Positions 6,877 through 16,541 are shown, numbered from the stretch's first letter. The stretch is DNA of 64,000 nucleotides from Ktedonobacter racemifer DSM 44963 (GCF_000178855.1 NZ_ADVG01000001.1:2455481-2519480); one strand, 5' to 3'. Numbers and translations are program-made. Notes: a model not told the origin generated them from the sequence alone.

Positions 6877-8433
6877 CTATTTCTCCTGTGAAGTAATGGA
6901 TGCGCTCGCTCCCCGGCGCAATGTCTCCTGCGCCAATGACGTTGCCTCGCTGGGCGCGGACGCCGCCACTCGTGTTCCCCACTTCATAAACCGCATCGTG
7001 CCGTCGTTGATGCTCGCCAGGCACAGGTTAAACACATCGCGCACATAGTTTTGATACGTTCGCCAGGGCTTGCGCTGTCCCTGATGTGGCAGGGTAGCCA
7101 GCGCGCGCTGCACGTAGCCCGATGTCAGATTGATCACCGCTTCATCGCCTATTGTGCTCTCCGGCCGCAGCGGCAGGCATTCGGCATATCCATGCTGGTC
7201 CATGTAATTGAGCAAACGAGTTACGTATTGGGCAATCAATTCGCATTTGAGCGTCCAGGAGGCGTTGGTGTAGCCAAATGAAGAGGCAAGGTTGGGCACA
7301 TCACTGTACATCATTCCCCGATAGCTCAGTGTCTGAGAGAGATCCACCAGTTTGCCATCCACCGTAAGCTGCACTCCGCTCATGAGACGCATATTCAGCC
7401 CGGTCGCGGTGATGATGATGTCCGCGGATAATTCGACGCCGGAACGCAAGCGCAATCCTGTTGCTGTAAACGTCTCAATCTGATCCGTGACCACCGATGC
7501 CTTGCCTTGTTTCATGGCATGGAATAGATCCCCGTCAGGCACCAGGCACAGGCGCTGATCCCAGGGATTGTAGGCTGGCAAGAAGTCTCTTTCCACGTCA
7601 TAGTCTGGGCCAAGCTGGTCGCGCGTCGTCTTGAGAATCGCCTGTTTCACCTGTTGGGGTCGGCGACGGGCGAGATGGTAGAAATACATGCCAAAGGCAA
7701 TATTCTTCCAGCGCACCAGCGCATGGGCGAAGCGTGAAGGCAGGATACGGTGCAGAAAATGAGCAATCACATCCTGGGAAGGGCGCGCGACGATATACGT
7801 GGGCGAGCGCTGCACCATCGTCACGTGTGCAGCCGTCTCGGCGAGCGCCGGCACGAGTGTCACCGCCGTCGCGCCGCTACCAATCACCCCCACCTGCTTG
7901 CCAGCGTAGTCGAGATCCTCCGGCCATTGCTGGGGATGGATGATGCGCCCCTGAAAGTCATCCATGCCCGGCCACTGAGGCAGGAAGCCCTGCTCATATT
8001 CGTAATAGCCGGTGCACATGAAGAGGAAGTTGCAGGTGAGGGTGATTGTCTGGTCGCTGACCGCCTGTTCCACTTCCACCGTCCACAGAGCATCCTCCGA
8101 GGACCAACTGGCGCGGCGCAAGCGGTGGTTGAAGCGGATCTTCTTGTCGATACCGAAGACCTGTGCCGTCTCACATATATATTTGAGAATGGATGGGCCA
8201 TCAGCAATGGCTTTGGCTTTGCGCCACGGGCGAAATGAGTAGCCGAGGGTATGCATATCGGAGTCCGACCGCACCCCAGGATAGCGAAACAAATCCCACG
8301 TTCCGCCAATCACACTGCGCCCTTCTAGCAGGGCATAGCTCTTCTTGGGACAGCGCTTTTGCACGTAGTAAGCAGCACAGATGCCGGAAAGCCCTGCGCC
8401 TACGATCACAACATCGAGATGTTCGATGGTCAT
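6877..8433 (-). CDS. Flavin-containing / Baeyer-Villiger-type monooxygenase
   Basis: 518 aa from the ATG at 8433, chosen because GAGGAGGAG precedes it by 5 nt; an earlier in-frame start would lack this. FAD Rossmann motif VVIVGAGLSGICAAY is near the N-terminus. GGTWDLFRYPGVRSDSD (~43-59) is typical of class B monooxygenases. A second nucleotide-binding motif, VGVIGSGATAV, is at ~178, and ITATGLNMRLMSG at ~350. The Baeyer-Villiger fingerprint (FxGxxxHxxxW) appears as FQGRIIHPQQW at ~160. Known reaction: NADPH- and O2-dependent insertion of oxygen into ketones. First gene of the operon with the SDR and reductase. Confidence 0.9.
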   Translation of the reverse strand: MTIEHLDVVIVGAGLSGICAAYYVQKRCPKKSYALLEGRSVIGGTWDLFRYPGVRSDSDMHTLGYSFRPWRKAKAIADGPSILKYICETAQVFGIDKKIRFNHRLRRASWSSEDALWTVEVEQAVSDQTITLTCNFLFMCTGYYEYEQGFLPQWPGMDDFQGRIIHPQQWPEDLDYAGKQVGVIGSGATAVTLVPALAETAAHVTMVQRSPTYIVARPSQDVIAHFLHRILPSRFAHALVRWKNIAFGMYFYHLARRRPQQVKQAILKTTRDQLGPDYDVERDFLPAYNPWDQRLCLVPDGDLFHAMKQGKASVVTDQIETFTATGLRLRSGVELSADIIITATGLNMRLMSGVQLTVDGKLVDLSQTLSYRGMMYSDVPNLASSFGYTNASWTLKCELIAQYVTRLLNYMDQHGYAECLPLRPESTIGDEAVINLTSGYVQRALATLPHQGQRKPWRTYQNYVRDVFNLCLASINDGTMRFMKWGTRVAASAPSEATSLAQETLRRGASASITSQEK

Positions 8434-8542
8434 CGAAGCTCCTCCTCTTTCACAATAGTAAATAGAGCGAATGTTGAAACTAGCCAACTTTTGGTGAATC
8501 GATTATTGCAGAGCTATAGAGGGGCCTCAGGGAATCGCTCTA

Positions 8543-9559
8543 CTACTCGACCATCTGCACGACCACCTTTCCTTTGGCATGCCCCTGCTCGAGGTAGGCG
8601 AATGCATCGGCGATGTGCGCAAATGGAAAAGTACGGTCAATCACTATCTCCAGTTTCTGCTGATCGATGAGCGTCGCCAGTTCCGACAGATCGGTCCCAC
8701 TTGGGCGCATGAAGAGGTACCGATAGGCAACGCCGTACTTGCGCGCCTGGTGGCGGATTCTCCAACTGGCAGCCCAGAAGAGGGTCGCAAGTGTTGGTCC
8801 GGCCTGGAGGTCTTTGCTCGCGGTCTGTGGCTCGGGGACTCCCGCGATTGAGACCACCTTTGCGCCACGCTTTACGACCCCGAACGACTTCAAGAGAGTG
8901 TCGCCACCGATGAGATCAAGCGCTCCATCGTAATCGCGTAGCACCTGATCGAAGTGCTCCCGAGCGTAGTCCACCACGACGTCTGCTCCAAGTTTGCGCA
9001 CCATCTCCTCGCCTCGTGCCGAGGCAGTTGTTGCGATGTGAGCTCCAAGCCACTTCCCAAGCTGAATCGCGAACGTTCCCACCCCACCAGCTCCCCCAGA
9101 GATGAAGATATTCTGGTCGCTTGTCACCCGCAGTTCGTCTCGTAACGCCTGCAACGCAGTGAGCCCTGCCAGCGGTACTCCTGCCGCCGTTGTGAAATCG
9201 ACTGAGGATGGCATTTTTGCGACCAGCTCCTCGCGAACCACGGCGAATTCGGCAAATGCACCAAGCCTCTTCTTATCGACGCGGGTAAACACCCGGTCTC
9301 CTTCGGCAAGGGAAGTGACACCTGATCCCTTGGAGACGACGACTCCAGACAACTCGCTGCCGGCGATAATCGGGAGTGGATAGCGGGAGATCACTCGCAG
9401 CATCCCTTCGCGCATTTTGAAATCAACCGGGTTCAGTCCGGCAGCGTAGACGTGAATCAACACTTCCCCAGGGCCAGGCGATGGTCTGGGAACATCACGG
9501 AGTTCCATTGCATCAGGACCACCATAGCGGGTGAGAACGAAGGCACGCATGTTCATCAC
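8543..9559 (-). CDS. NADP-dependent medium-chain oxidoreductase
   Basis: 338 aa. Opens MRAFVLTRYGGPDAMELRDV, then GEVLIHVYAAGLNPVDFKMR, then a cofactor fold with IFISGGAGGVGTFAIQLGKW (~148-167) and ADVVVDYAREHFDQVL. No structural-zinc cysteine cluster is seen. The start may be GTG 9559 (6 nt after AGGAGG) or ATG 9556 (9 nt after it). It lies 109 bp upstream of the monooxygenase start on the same strand, so it could be read with that operon or from its own promoter. It resembles the 5047-6018 protein only at family level, so it is not a recent duplicate. Confidence 0.88.
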   Translation of the reverse strand: MMNMRAFVLTRYGGPDAMELRDVPRPSPGPGEVLIHVYAAGLNPVDFKMREGMLRVISRYPLPIIAGSELSGVVVSKGSGVTSLAEGDRVFTRVDKKRLGAFAEFAVVREELVAKMPSSVDFTTAAGVPLAGLTALQALRDELRVTSDQNIFISGGAGGVGTFAIQLGKWLGAHIATTASARGEEMVRKLGADVVVDYAREHFDQVLRDYDGALDLIGGDTLLKSFGVVKRGAKVVSIAGVPEPQTASKDLQAGPTLATLFWAASWRIRHQARKYGVAYRYLFMRPSGTDLSELATLIDQQKLEIVIDRTFPFAHIADAFAYLEQGHAKGKVVVQMVE

Positions 9560-9763
9560 TCGTATCCTCCTCTTTTATCTCAATTTAGGGCGGATTTGTT
9601 CGTAGAGTCCTTGTTCAGGGAATACGCGTTCAAACTTTTTTTACAAAGAAACACGACAGATTTGAAGAGCTATGAGTCAATCCGGAGAGATCAGGGCGAG
9701 ATAAGGATGCTCCTCTGAATCACCATCATACAATCAGTCGCCCTGACAACCTAGATACCAGCA

Positions 9764-11116
9764 TCAAGCTACCGGCTGAAGGATCATATGCATCCCATCA
9801 CGTGGTCGCAGGGTGACTCGTGGGAGCGGTACAACGTGCTGGTGAGGCACTATTTGTGGATAATACTGCTGCAAGATAGTCGCAAGCAACAGACGCACCT
9901 CCATCTGTGCAAACGGCATCCCAATACAGATACGAGGCCCTCCACCAAAGGGAAAGTAGACCCCCTGAGGAAGCTTCTGTTGGTGCGCCGGGTCCCAGCG
10001 CTCAGGGCGAAAGTTCTCAGGATCACCCCAAAGTTCTGGCATATGATGAGTCACCCATTGATGGAGAAGGAAAATCGTTCCGGCTGGAAAGCGATATCCA
10101 TCGAGTTCAATATCTTCGATAGCACGGCGACCAATACGCCAGGCAGGAGGATAGATTCGCCAGGACTCATTCATGACCCACTCTAGATAGGGCAATTGTG
10201 CCAGATCTTTCATCGTAGGAGCTCGCCCCTGAAGGACTGTACGCAATTCGGCAAGCAGCTTTTCATAGACCCTTGGGTGTTGCGCCAGCAGATAAAACGT
10301 CCAGCAGAGGCTATTTTGCGCCGTCTCGTGGCCAGCTGCCATGAGTGTCATCACTTGGTCGCGGATCTGCTGATCGCTCAGGCTTTCACCTTCGTCCGAG
10401 GCTGCAAGCAGCATCGAAAGAATATCACCCTGATCCTGCTTATTGGATCGGCGTTGCTGAATAAGAGTAGAGACGAAGGTATCGAGCGTTGTCCGTCCAT
10501 TCGTAAATTGTTCGTCCTGATCTTTTGTCGTTCTTCCAACAAGATTCGCCAATGGACCACGTAGCCAAAAAAAGCGATGAGGTGCCTGATTAATGACGGT
10601 GTTGAAAGCAGCGCCCAGGGTATCTATCTGCTTCATATCATCGACATTGAACATGGTTTTGAGGATGATGCGCAATGTCAGCCGTTGCATCTGTGATGCC
10701 ATCTCAACCTCTTCACCAGCATGCCAGCCACACAGAGTATCCTGTGTATAGTTCACCATCGTATCAGCATACTGATCAATGCGCTGGCGATGAAAAGATG
10801 GCTGGACAAGACGACGCTGTTGCCGATGAAAATCGCCCTCGCTTGTCAGCAACCCATCGCCGAGCAACAGACGAAGGTTTCCTCCCTCGCTCTGGATTGA
10901 ACGAAAGCTTCGCGGATGCTCCATCAGGCAATAGCGTACATATTCCGGGCTAAACCCACAGATGACATAGCTATTCATGATTTTGACCGCAACCAGATTT
11001 CCATAGCGGCGCTGAATCGCCGTACTAAACGCCAGGGGATCATTGCGAAAAGGGAAGAGATTTCCCACAACTGGGAGTCCTTTCGGACCAGGAGGTAAAA
11101 CCGCATGTCTTGCCAT
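9764..11116 (-). CDS. Cytochrome P450
   Basis: 450 aa from ATG 11116 (MARHAVLPPGPKGLPVVGNL), the natural start with the proline-rich hinge. Upstream in-frame ATGs would add a polar tail overlapping the operator. I-helix oxygen-binding motif AAGHETAQNS, K-helix ExxR in NESWRIYPPAWRIGRR, PERW-type motif FRPERWDP, and heme ligand in FPFGGGPRICIGMPFAQME are all present. It resembles the soluble CYP102/CYP4-like bacterial group. Divergent from a TetR regulator with 133 bp between them, so the pair is probably a self-regulated oxidation module. No redox partner is adjacent. Confidence 0.93.
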   Translation of the reverse strand: MARHAVLPPGPKGLPVVGNLFPFRNDPLAFSTAIQRRYGNLVAVKIMNSYVICGFSPEYVRYCLMEHPRSFRSIQSEGGNLRLLLGDGLLTSEGDFHRQQRRLVQPSFHRQRIDQYADTMVNYTQDTLCGWHAGEEVEMASQMQRLTLRIILKTMFNVDDMKQIDTLGAAFNTVINQAPHRFFWLRGPLANLVGRTTKDQDEQFTNGRTTLDTFVSTLIQQRRSNKQDQGDILSMLLAASDEGESLSDQQIRDQVMTLMAAGHETAQNSLCWTFYLLAQHPRVYEKLLAELRTVLQGRAPTMKDLAQLPYLEWVMNESWRIYPPAWRIGRRAIEDIELDGYRFPAGTIFLLHQWVTHHMPELWGDPENFRPERWDPAHQQKLPQGVYFPFGGGPRICIGMPFAQMEVRLLLATILQQYYPQIVPHQHVVPLPRVTLRPRDGMHMILQPVA

Positions 11117-11144
11117 AGATCTTCTCTCTCTCGTCTCTCTCATT

Positions 11145-11216
11145 ATGAGCAAATGCTCATGTTCCTCTTTTAAATATACGAGCAAACCCTCATATTGTCA
11201 AGGAATGTGCTACAAT
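11145..11216. promoter_or_regulatory. Candidate TetR operators and divergent promoter
   Basis: A 16-bp near-perfect palindrome ATGAGCAAATGCTCAT lies at 11145-11160. A related second site (ACGAGCAAACCCTCAT) is at about 11178-11193. For the regulator, TG-C-TACAAT near 11208-11216 looks like an extended -10. Both sites sit between the P450 and tetR starts, where a repressor could control both. Regulation is inferred from position and symmetry. Confidence 0.6.
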
Positions 11217-11249
11217 AATCTCAGGATAAAACGAGGGGGTAAAAAGCGG

Positions 11250-11918
11250 ATGCCAGAAACACCAGAGCCGCATCTACGACGACAACCACAGCAGGCACGA
11301 GGGCAACAACGAATTCAGAAAATTCTGGATGCCGCAGAGCATATCTTTGCAGACGTTGGCTATGGCAATGCCACAACAAATGCTATCGCGGTACGGGCTG
11401 AGACCTCGATTGGCTCGCTCTATCAATTTTTCCCCCATAAAGAAGCGATACGCAAAGCCCTTGTCCTACGCTACCTGGAGGAGATGCGTACACTCTTTGA
11501 TCAGCATCTCACTCCCGAATCGCTCGAAACGCTCTCTCTCCCCCTCTTTCTGGAACGCCTCATCCACGACATTGCTCAATTACGCGAATCTCACCAGGGC
11601 TTTCGACCAATCTTCTTTGCCACACAGATCTCACCTGAAGGGATTGAATGCACAACCGAGCTCAAACATGAGATTATGCAGCGCATCAGCCTATTGCTCA
11701 CCATACGCAACCCCGCACTCAGCGAGCAACAATGCGCGATCTGTGCTCGCACCTGCGTCGCTATCTTTCAATCGCTGATGTCGCTGGCAATGGATCTGCA
11801 AGGGCAGGAGAGAACAGATCAACTCAATGAATTGCGGCTTGTTCTTTTATCTTATCTGCAAACCTATATATCGAACGGTACCCAGGAGAGAGTATCTGAG
11901 ACCTGCTCATCCATATGA
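11250..11918 (+). CDS. TetR/AcrR-family transcriptional regulator
   Basis: 222 aa from ATG 11250, preceded by GAGGGGG 9 nt upstream. The N-terminal HTH is textbook: RIQKILDAAEHIFADVGYGN, then ATTNAIAVRAETSIGSLYQFF (residues ~23-62). The rest is an all-helical ligand domain with two C-x-x-C-like cysteine pairs (QQCAICARTCVA). It likely represses itself and the divergent P450 through the palindromes between them. The ligand is unknown, plausibly the P450 substrate. Confidence 0.9.
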   Translation: MPETPEPHLRRQPQQARGQQRIQKILDAAEHIFADVGYGNATTNAIAVRAETSIGSLYQFFPHKEAIRKALVLRYLEEMRTLFDQHLTPESLETLSLPLFLERLIHDIAQLRESHQGFRPIFFATQISPEGIECTTELKHEIMQRISLLLTIRNPALSEQQCAICARTCVAIFQSLMSLAMDLQGQERTDQLNELRLVLLSYLQTYISNGTQERVSETCSSI

Positions 11919-12124
11919 CTGGCTCCCTCCAGAGTTGATTGATGAGGAAATGAGAAGCGGTAAGAAACAGCAACCTTAACTCCACCCCTATATGGTACGT
12001 CTGAGCAGCATCAGCAACAACGGCCATCGCTGCAGCAGCGAACGAAGAAAAAGAAGCGCCGAAGGCGATGAATGAGAAACCATCCTGTTACGGGTGTTGC
12101 CATGGTTCGCCTGTGGCTACGCGA

Positions 12125-12544
12125 CTATGGGAAAAAGAATGGCTCGTCCCTGATAGATACCAGGCACTCATCTAATGGCAGGTCCGTATACAACTCTACC
12201 CATTGCCCAGTGTGGCGTGGAAACGAGAGGTGAAAGCGATTGTCGCGCGAGTACTCCATACGCGCGCATTTTACCTCAAAAGTCACTACCCGGGTATCTG
12301 GATCTGGAACACGATAGGTTGCACAGAGATAAAAATAGCGCTGATACCACTTTCCATACAGATCAATGATATAATTGAACCGTAGATTATCAGGTGGCTG
12401 TTGGATATACTGTGGCTTCAAAACCGTCTCGATTAGATTATTCGCCTCTGTGCTAACTTCCGCTTTGACGGCTTCTGGTACTCCACCTCGGGTTGGCTTT
12501 GAACGAGGTGAACAGAACATCCATGGTGGTTGTTTCTTTGTCAT
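12125..12544 (-). CDS. Conserved-looking protein of unknown function
   Basis: 139 aa with AGGAG about 10 nt before the ATG. No signal peptide or membrane segment. It opens MTKKQPPWMFCSPRSKPTRG and has an aromatic-rich middle (YGKWYQRYFYLCATYRVP), a beta-strand-like stretch (VVTFEVKCARMEYS) and an acidic end (DLPLDECLVSIRDEPFFFP). Codon use and the ribosome-binding site support a real gene. I do not recognise the family. It stands alone between tetR and a large TnpB. Confidence 0.55.
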   Translation of the reverse strand: MTKKQPPWMFCSPRSKPTRGGVPEAVKAEVSTEANNLIETVLKPQYIQQPPDNLRFNYIIDLYGKWYQRYFYLCATYRVPDPDTRVVTFEVKCARMEYSRDNRFHLSFPRHTGQWVELYTDLPLDECLVSIRDEPFFFP

Positions 12545-12909
12545 GCACTTTTCTCTCCTGCTCTCTCTTTTTCAGGTCATATCTTGTTTCTTCTGTAACG
12601 CCCCATCATGATCAATCATTAACTGCGCTAGTTGTTCTCCATCGATTCGGATGATCTTTAGATTATCAACCCCATTAGCATGGTCAAGTTAGAAAGTCAA
12701 GTTGTGAAATCGCCCGAATGGCAAAGATAAGATCTACAATATCTTAATGATGAGTTCAATTTGAGCAAAATGGTCTTTATCTCTAGATGTCTTTGAGTTT
12801 TCACAGTTGCAACACATGTTGATTTTTCGTATACTTCAGGTATCGAGGTCAACGCATCGATGGCCCAGCAGCGAATCGTCTCGCGGGGTCAGAAACCAGG
12901 AGGACGCAG
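12545..12909. other. AT-rich intergenic region before the large TnpB
   Basis: No supported gene. GC rises sharply from about 12840. The last 60 bp (GGGTCAGAAACCAGGAGGACG) hold the TnpB ribosome-binding site. The left end of the TnpB element probably falls here but could not be placed. Confidence 0.4.
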
Positions 12910-14799
12910 GTGGTCAAAACGCAAATGCTCTCGTTCCCCATCCGCGTGCCCGATGGCATGCAAGCTCAGGCCCTGCGGCTCCTCGATGCCAGCCGCCTCG
13001 CCATCAACCAGATCATCACCACGCTCTGGCCCCAGCTCGATGCCTTTGCTGGCGAGAGGGCCGGTCCTGCCTGGAAGCAGGTCGAGCGCCACCTGCTCAT
13101 CCGCTCTGGTCACGGCAGCCGCCAGGAGCGCTGCGAGATGGAGCAGGCGGGCCGCATCCTGCGCGCCCAGGCCAGTCGCAAGCGCGTCTTCGAGGCGATC
13201 GTGCCCCTGCTCTCCGAGGGCTTGATCATCCCCGCCCAAGGCAAGCGGCCCGCCAGAAAAGATCACCGGCAGATCAACGAGCAGGTTCGCACCTTGCGCG
13301 CACAGCTGCAGGATGCCGGGGAGGATGCTGAGGCGTTTGTGGCCATGACCAATCTCATGGCACAGGCCTGCAACTGGTACCTGCAAACCGGAGCGTTCCC
13401 CAGCACCTATGAAGCCCTTCAACCCGTGCCCGTCCTCTCGGTCGGTCACCTGACCTTCGCCGGAGACGACGGCATGAAGGCCGGGCAGACCTATCGGGCA
13501 CGCATCGAGCTGGCCCCAGGCTGCGATCTCGAGAGCAGGCAAGAGCGACAACTCGCATCGCTCTCGCTGCGACTGCGCACCCCCGATGACCAGGGGAAAT
13601 GGAGCTGGGGAGCCTGGAGCCAGGCCATCGCGCTGCCCCCCGCCGTCTGCGCGTCCCTCGCGCAAGGGGCTCTCCCCCAGGCGCCAACGTTGAGAGAGAT
13701 CCGGGGCGACGATGGCAGCCGCGTGGCCGTGCTCGATCTCACCCTGGAGGTACCGGCCAGGTACGTCTCTCCGCTCGAGCAGGAGACGCGCGTGCTGGGC
13801 TGGGACTGGGGCGTGCGCTCGCTGATCACGGTCTCGATCCTGCAACGACCGGAGGAGGGCGACGAGGAGCGGTCCCGGCAGGTGAGCCGTCCGGTCTTCC
13901 TGGATACGGGCGGCATCGATGGCAGGCAGGCGCGCTTGCGAAGGGAGATTGATCGGCTCAAGGCCTGCCGCGATCGCTACGGGCAGTTCGTCAAGGAGGC
14001 CCAGGCCGCCCACCAGGAGCATGGGGTCCCGCTCCCCGCGCATCTTGCGGGCTGGCAGCAGCGCGTCCGGGAGTACGATGCGCGCATCAGCCAGTGCTGG
14101 AAGAGCTACGAGCGGAGAAACCGCGAACTGGCGCACCTGGCCTCGAACCTGTTGATCCTGCTGGCGCTGCTCTCCGACTGCCGGCTCATCTGCGGAGAAG
14201 ACCTCAGGACGCTCAAGACGCAGGGGCGTGGCCGTGGGGTGCGGGGACGCTTCCGCAACTGGCGCAACAATACCACGGTGCGAGGTGAGCTCTGGCGCGT
14301 CCTCAAATACAAGTGCCACCTGTTGGGCATCCGGGCGCGGCAGGTGGAAGCGCGTGGCACGACCCATACCTGCCCTCGCTGTGGTGAGCCGGCCAAAACG
14401 TACGCCTCTGCGGCACCAGAGGACCGCACACAGGCCATCTCGTGGGGGCCGATGCTCTGCTGCTCGAACCCCGAGTGCCTGTGGAAGGGGGCGAGGGATT
14501 ACGCGGCGTCGCTCAATATCGCCCGGCTGGGCATGGCCTTTCTCCTCACCTATCAGCAAACCAGGCGGTACGAGTCGTACCGCGTGACTTCTTCGGAGGT
14601 CAACTCCTGCTTGTATAGCGGGCAGGAGGCGACGCTGCTGTTGCCGTCGCAGGGGATCACACCCCGCCCGCGAGAGGGCAAACATGTGTACTATGCCGGA
14701 TGGTCCTACACCATCGCACTGCGCACCTCTCAGCCCAGAGAGGTGCTTGCCATCCTTTCGACGTCTCATCTGAGGAAGGACGTGCTCTCAAGTGCGTGA
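12910..14799 (+). CDS. tnpB: Large TnpB / Cas12-like RNA-guided nuclease
   Basis: 629 aa, far longer than the usual ~400. GTG start 6 nt after GGAGG. RuvC-I Asp in GWDWGVRSLITVSI (D299), RuvC-II Glu in LICGEDLRTL (E430), a zinc ribbon with CPRC at 488 and CCSNPEC, and RuvC-III Asp in ARDYAASLNIARLG (D530): all catalytic residues are present. An N-terminal WED-like segment begins MVKTQMLSFPIRVPDGMQAQ. The central region (150-290) is expanded and a ~100-aa tail follows D530. GC is well above its surroundings, implying transfer. No tnpA, cas1/cas2 or CRISPR array nearby. Either a large solitary TnpB or a Cas12-type intermediate. Confidence 0.85.
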   Translation: MVKTQMLSFPIRVPDGMQAQALRLLDASRLAINQIITTLWPQLDAFAGERAGPAWKQVERHLLIRSGHGSRQERCEMEQAGRILRAQASRKRVFEAIVPLLSEGLIIPAQGKRPARKDHRQINEQVRTLRAQLQDAGEDAEAFVAMTNLMAQACNWYLQTGAFPSTYEALQPVPVLSVGHLTFAGDDGMKAGQTYRARIELAPGCDLESRQERQLASLSLRLRTPDDQGKWSWGAWSQAIALPPAVCASLAQGALPQAPTLREIRGDDGSRVAVLDLTLEVPARYVSPLEQETRVLGWDWGVRSLITVSILQRPEEGDEERSRQVSRPVFLDTGGIDGRQARLRREIDRLKACRDRYGQFVKEAQAAHQEHGVPLPAHLAGWQQRVREYDARISQCWKSYERRNRELAHLASNLLILLALLSDCRLICGEDLRTLKTQGRGRGVRGRFRNWRNNTTVRGELWRVLKYKCHLLGIRARQVEARGTTHTCPRCGEPAKTYASAAPEDRTQAISWGPMLCCSNPECLWKGARDYAASLNIARLGMAFLLTYQQTRRYESYRVTSSEVNSCLYSGQEATLLLPSQGITPRPREGKHVYYAGWSYTIALRTSQPREVLAILSTSHLRKDVLSSA

Positions 14800-15020
14800 A
14801 CATCGCATAGTATCATGTTTTTGCAACGGTAGACTACTTGCAGGGCGGGTGTAACGTCAGAGATCGGATAGCTACTCGCGCTGCGAGCCGGACCACCAGT
14901 ATGATCCAGGATGCCCCACAAGCACCACCGTCTGTCGCTCCCACTTGGGAAGCACGCAAGGGAGAATTTGATCCAGCTTGGGCATCCCGTCACCCGTCCA
15001 TTTCTCTGTGGAGGTGACTC
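14800..15020. other. Junction between TnpB element and IS110 left end
   Basis: Non-coding stretch before the IS110 transposase, ending in GTGGAGGTGACTC with its ribosome-binding site. In IS110-group elements the left non-coding end encodes the bridge RNA. Short complementary runs (CGCGCTGCGAG, GATCCAGGATG) could belong to it, but no fold was computed. Confidence 0.35.
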
Positions 15021-15899
15021 ATGAACGTTGTGTATGAGAGATGTGCAGGGCTCGATGTCCACAAGAGAACGGTCGTCGTGTGCGCCAGCACTCTTGATTC
15101 ATCAGGCCGGCGGCACAAGGAGCGGCAAACGTTCGCTACGATGATGCCAGACCTGCTTCGATTACGCCAATGGCTCAAAGATCTGGAGGTGACGCATGTC
15201 GCCATGGAAAGTACGGCAAATTACTGGAAACCAATCTTCAATGTGCTGGAGGGCCATCTGGAAGTGCTGGTGGTCAATGCTCAGCACTTGAAGGCGGTGC
15301 CAGGGCGAAAGACCGATCTCAAAGATGCGGAATGGATCGTCGATTTGCTGCAACATGGGCTCCTTAACCCCAGTTTTATCCCTCCCGCACCCCAACGAGA
15401 GGTACGCGAACTGACCCGGTACCGCATGAGCCTTACCGAGGAACGCACGCGTCTGATCAACCGCTTGCAGAAGACGTTAGAAGAGGCCAACATCAAGTTC
15501 GCTTCGGTCGCCAGTGATGTCATGGGCAGATCGGCGCGTGACATGCTGACCGCCTTATTGGCTGGAGAAGCCGATGCAACCGTTTTAGCCGAACTGGCAC
15601 GGGGAAGGATGCGGGCCAAACGCGAACTGCTTGCGCAAGCCCTGCAAGTGCAGCTTAAACCTCACCATTGCTTTCTGATCGGAGAGCAACGCGCCGGAAC
15701 ATGTGACACGCTTGATGAAGGCATCGAGCGCATGAACACGGAAATTGCTGAGCGCGTACGTCCGTATGAGCACCAGATCCAGCGACTCTCGACGATTCCA
15801 GGCATCAAGCGGCGTCTGGCAGAAGTCATCCTGGCCGAGATTGGACCGGATATGAGCCGTTTTCCTGATGCGCGGCACCTGGCTTCATGGGCAGGGATG
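15021..15899 (+). CDS. IS110-family transposase, exon 1
   Basis: Residues 1-293 of an IS110 transposase. The N-terminal DEDD/RuvC-like domain has D in CAGLDVHKRTVVVCAS, E in HVAMESTANYW and D in KTDLKDAEWIVDLL. A coiled-coil middle and PGIKRRLAEVILAEIG follow. The gene is interrupted after codon ATG (HLASWAGM) by a group II intron. Joined to 16542-16904 the frame is exact and gives a 413-aa protein of normal IS110 length. Unspliced, translation runs into the intron and stops near 16103, giving a 360-aa product without the catalytic serine region. Good RBS (GGAGG) 7 nt before the ATG. Confidence 0.9.
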
Positions 15900-16541
15900 G
15901 TGCGCTGTATCACGCGTTTGAGTATCCCTGGTGCAACCAGGAAGAACTCGAAAGGAGGTTCTTGGGTCAATGGCTTACCTCGCGTCGAAAGACAACGGGG
16001 ACAAGAGCATGCCACTGAAAGCGGGAAAGAACCAGAAGACGCTTATGGAAATGTCCCGCAAGACCCGCGCAATATGGTGAGAGCTAGACTGCTCGAAGTC
16101 TAATTCCCAATCGGTGGATGCCCACACCCATCGCTACAGCGTCTTAGAGCGATGTCGCCTCATGGAGTGAATTCACACTCCGACACTCCAACTTTCGTGA
16201 GGTGAGATGATGGACAGCGAGTCTATTAAAGGGGATAAGTGGACCACCTACGCTGTGCTCGCACGTACTCAAGCGACGGAATGCAGGATTGTCTAAGGGC
16301 GGAGACGCCTATGATAACGGAGTTCCCACAGTAGTCAGCGGTAGGGAAAGCCTACTACATGGCCAAGGGGAACAGGTGATGTGATAGTGAAAACAGGGAG
16401 GTGCGCGAGATGCGTTCAGCCGAAACTGTGCTCAGTATCACATCACTGGAGAGCGGAGTGCGGTGAAAGTCGCACGCTCCGTTCGGCGGGGGCCAGGCGA
16501 AAAAGGAGTTGCAAAACCACCTCGTCGGCTGGCTACCCGAC
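15900..16541 (+). ncRNA. ORF-less group II intron inside the IS110 transposase gene
   Basis: Begins GTGCG, matching the group II 5' consensus, and ends CTACCCGAC. Domain V is unmistakable at 16451-16484: GAGCGGAGTGCGGTGAAAGT then CGCACGCTCCGTTC. Domain VI follows. A perfect stem, GTGATGTGATA (16376-16386) with TATCACATCAC (16436-16446), fits a minimal domain IV with no room for a reverse transcriptase. TGCCCA at 16119-16124 is complementary to TGGGCA at 15888-15893, a possible EBS2-IBS2 pair. Excision joins GGGATG to TGCCCAGGC and restores GMCPGNNES of the transposase. It would depend on a maturase encoded elsewhere. Confidence 0.92.

Noticed and set aside
11043..11249. Longer N-terminus for the TetR protein
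   Set aside because: It would overlap the P450 gene and the operator. The ATG at 11250 has a good ribosome-binding site and the HTH starts at the usual distance from it.
12889..14769. A 626-codon open frame on the minus strand opposite the large TnpB
   Set aside because: It is the antisense of a high-GC gene whose + frame has all RuvC and zinc-ribbon motifs. The minus frame has no recognisable motif and no ribosome-binding site.
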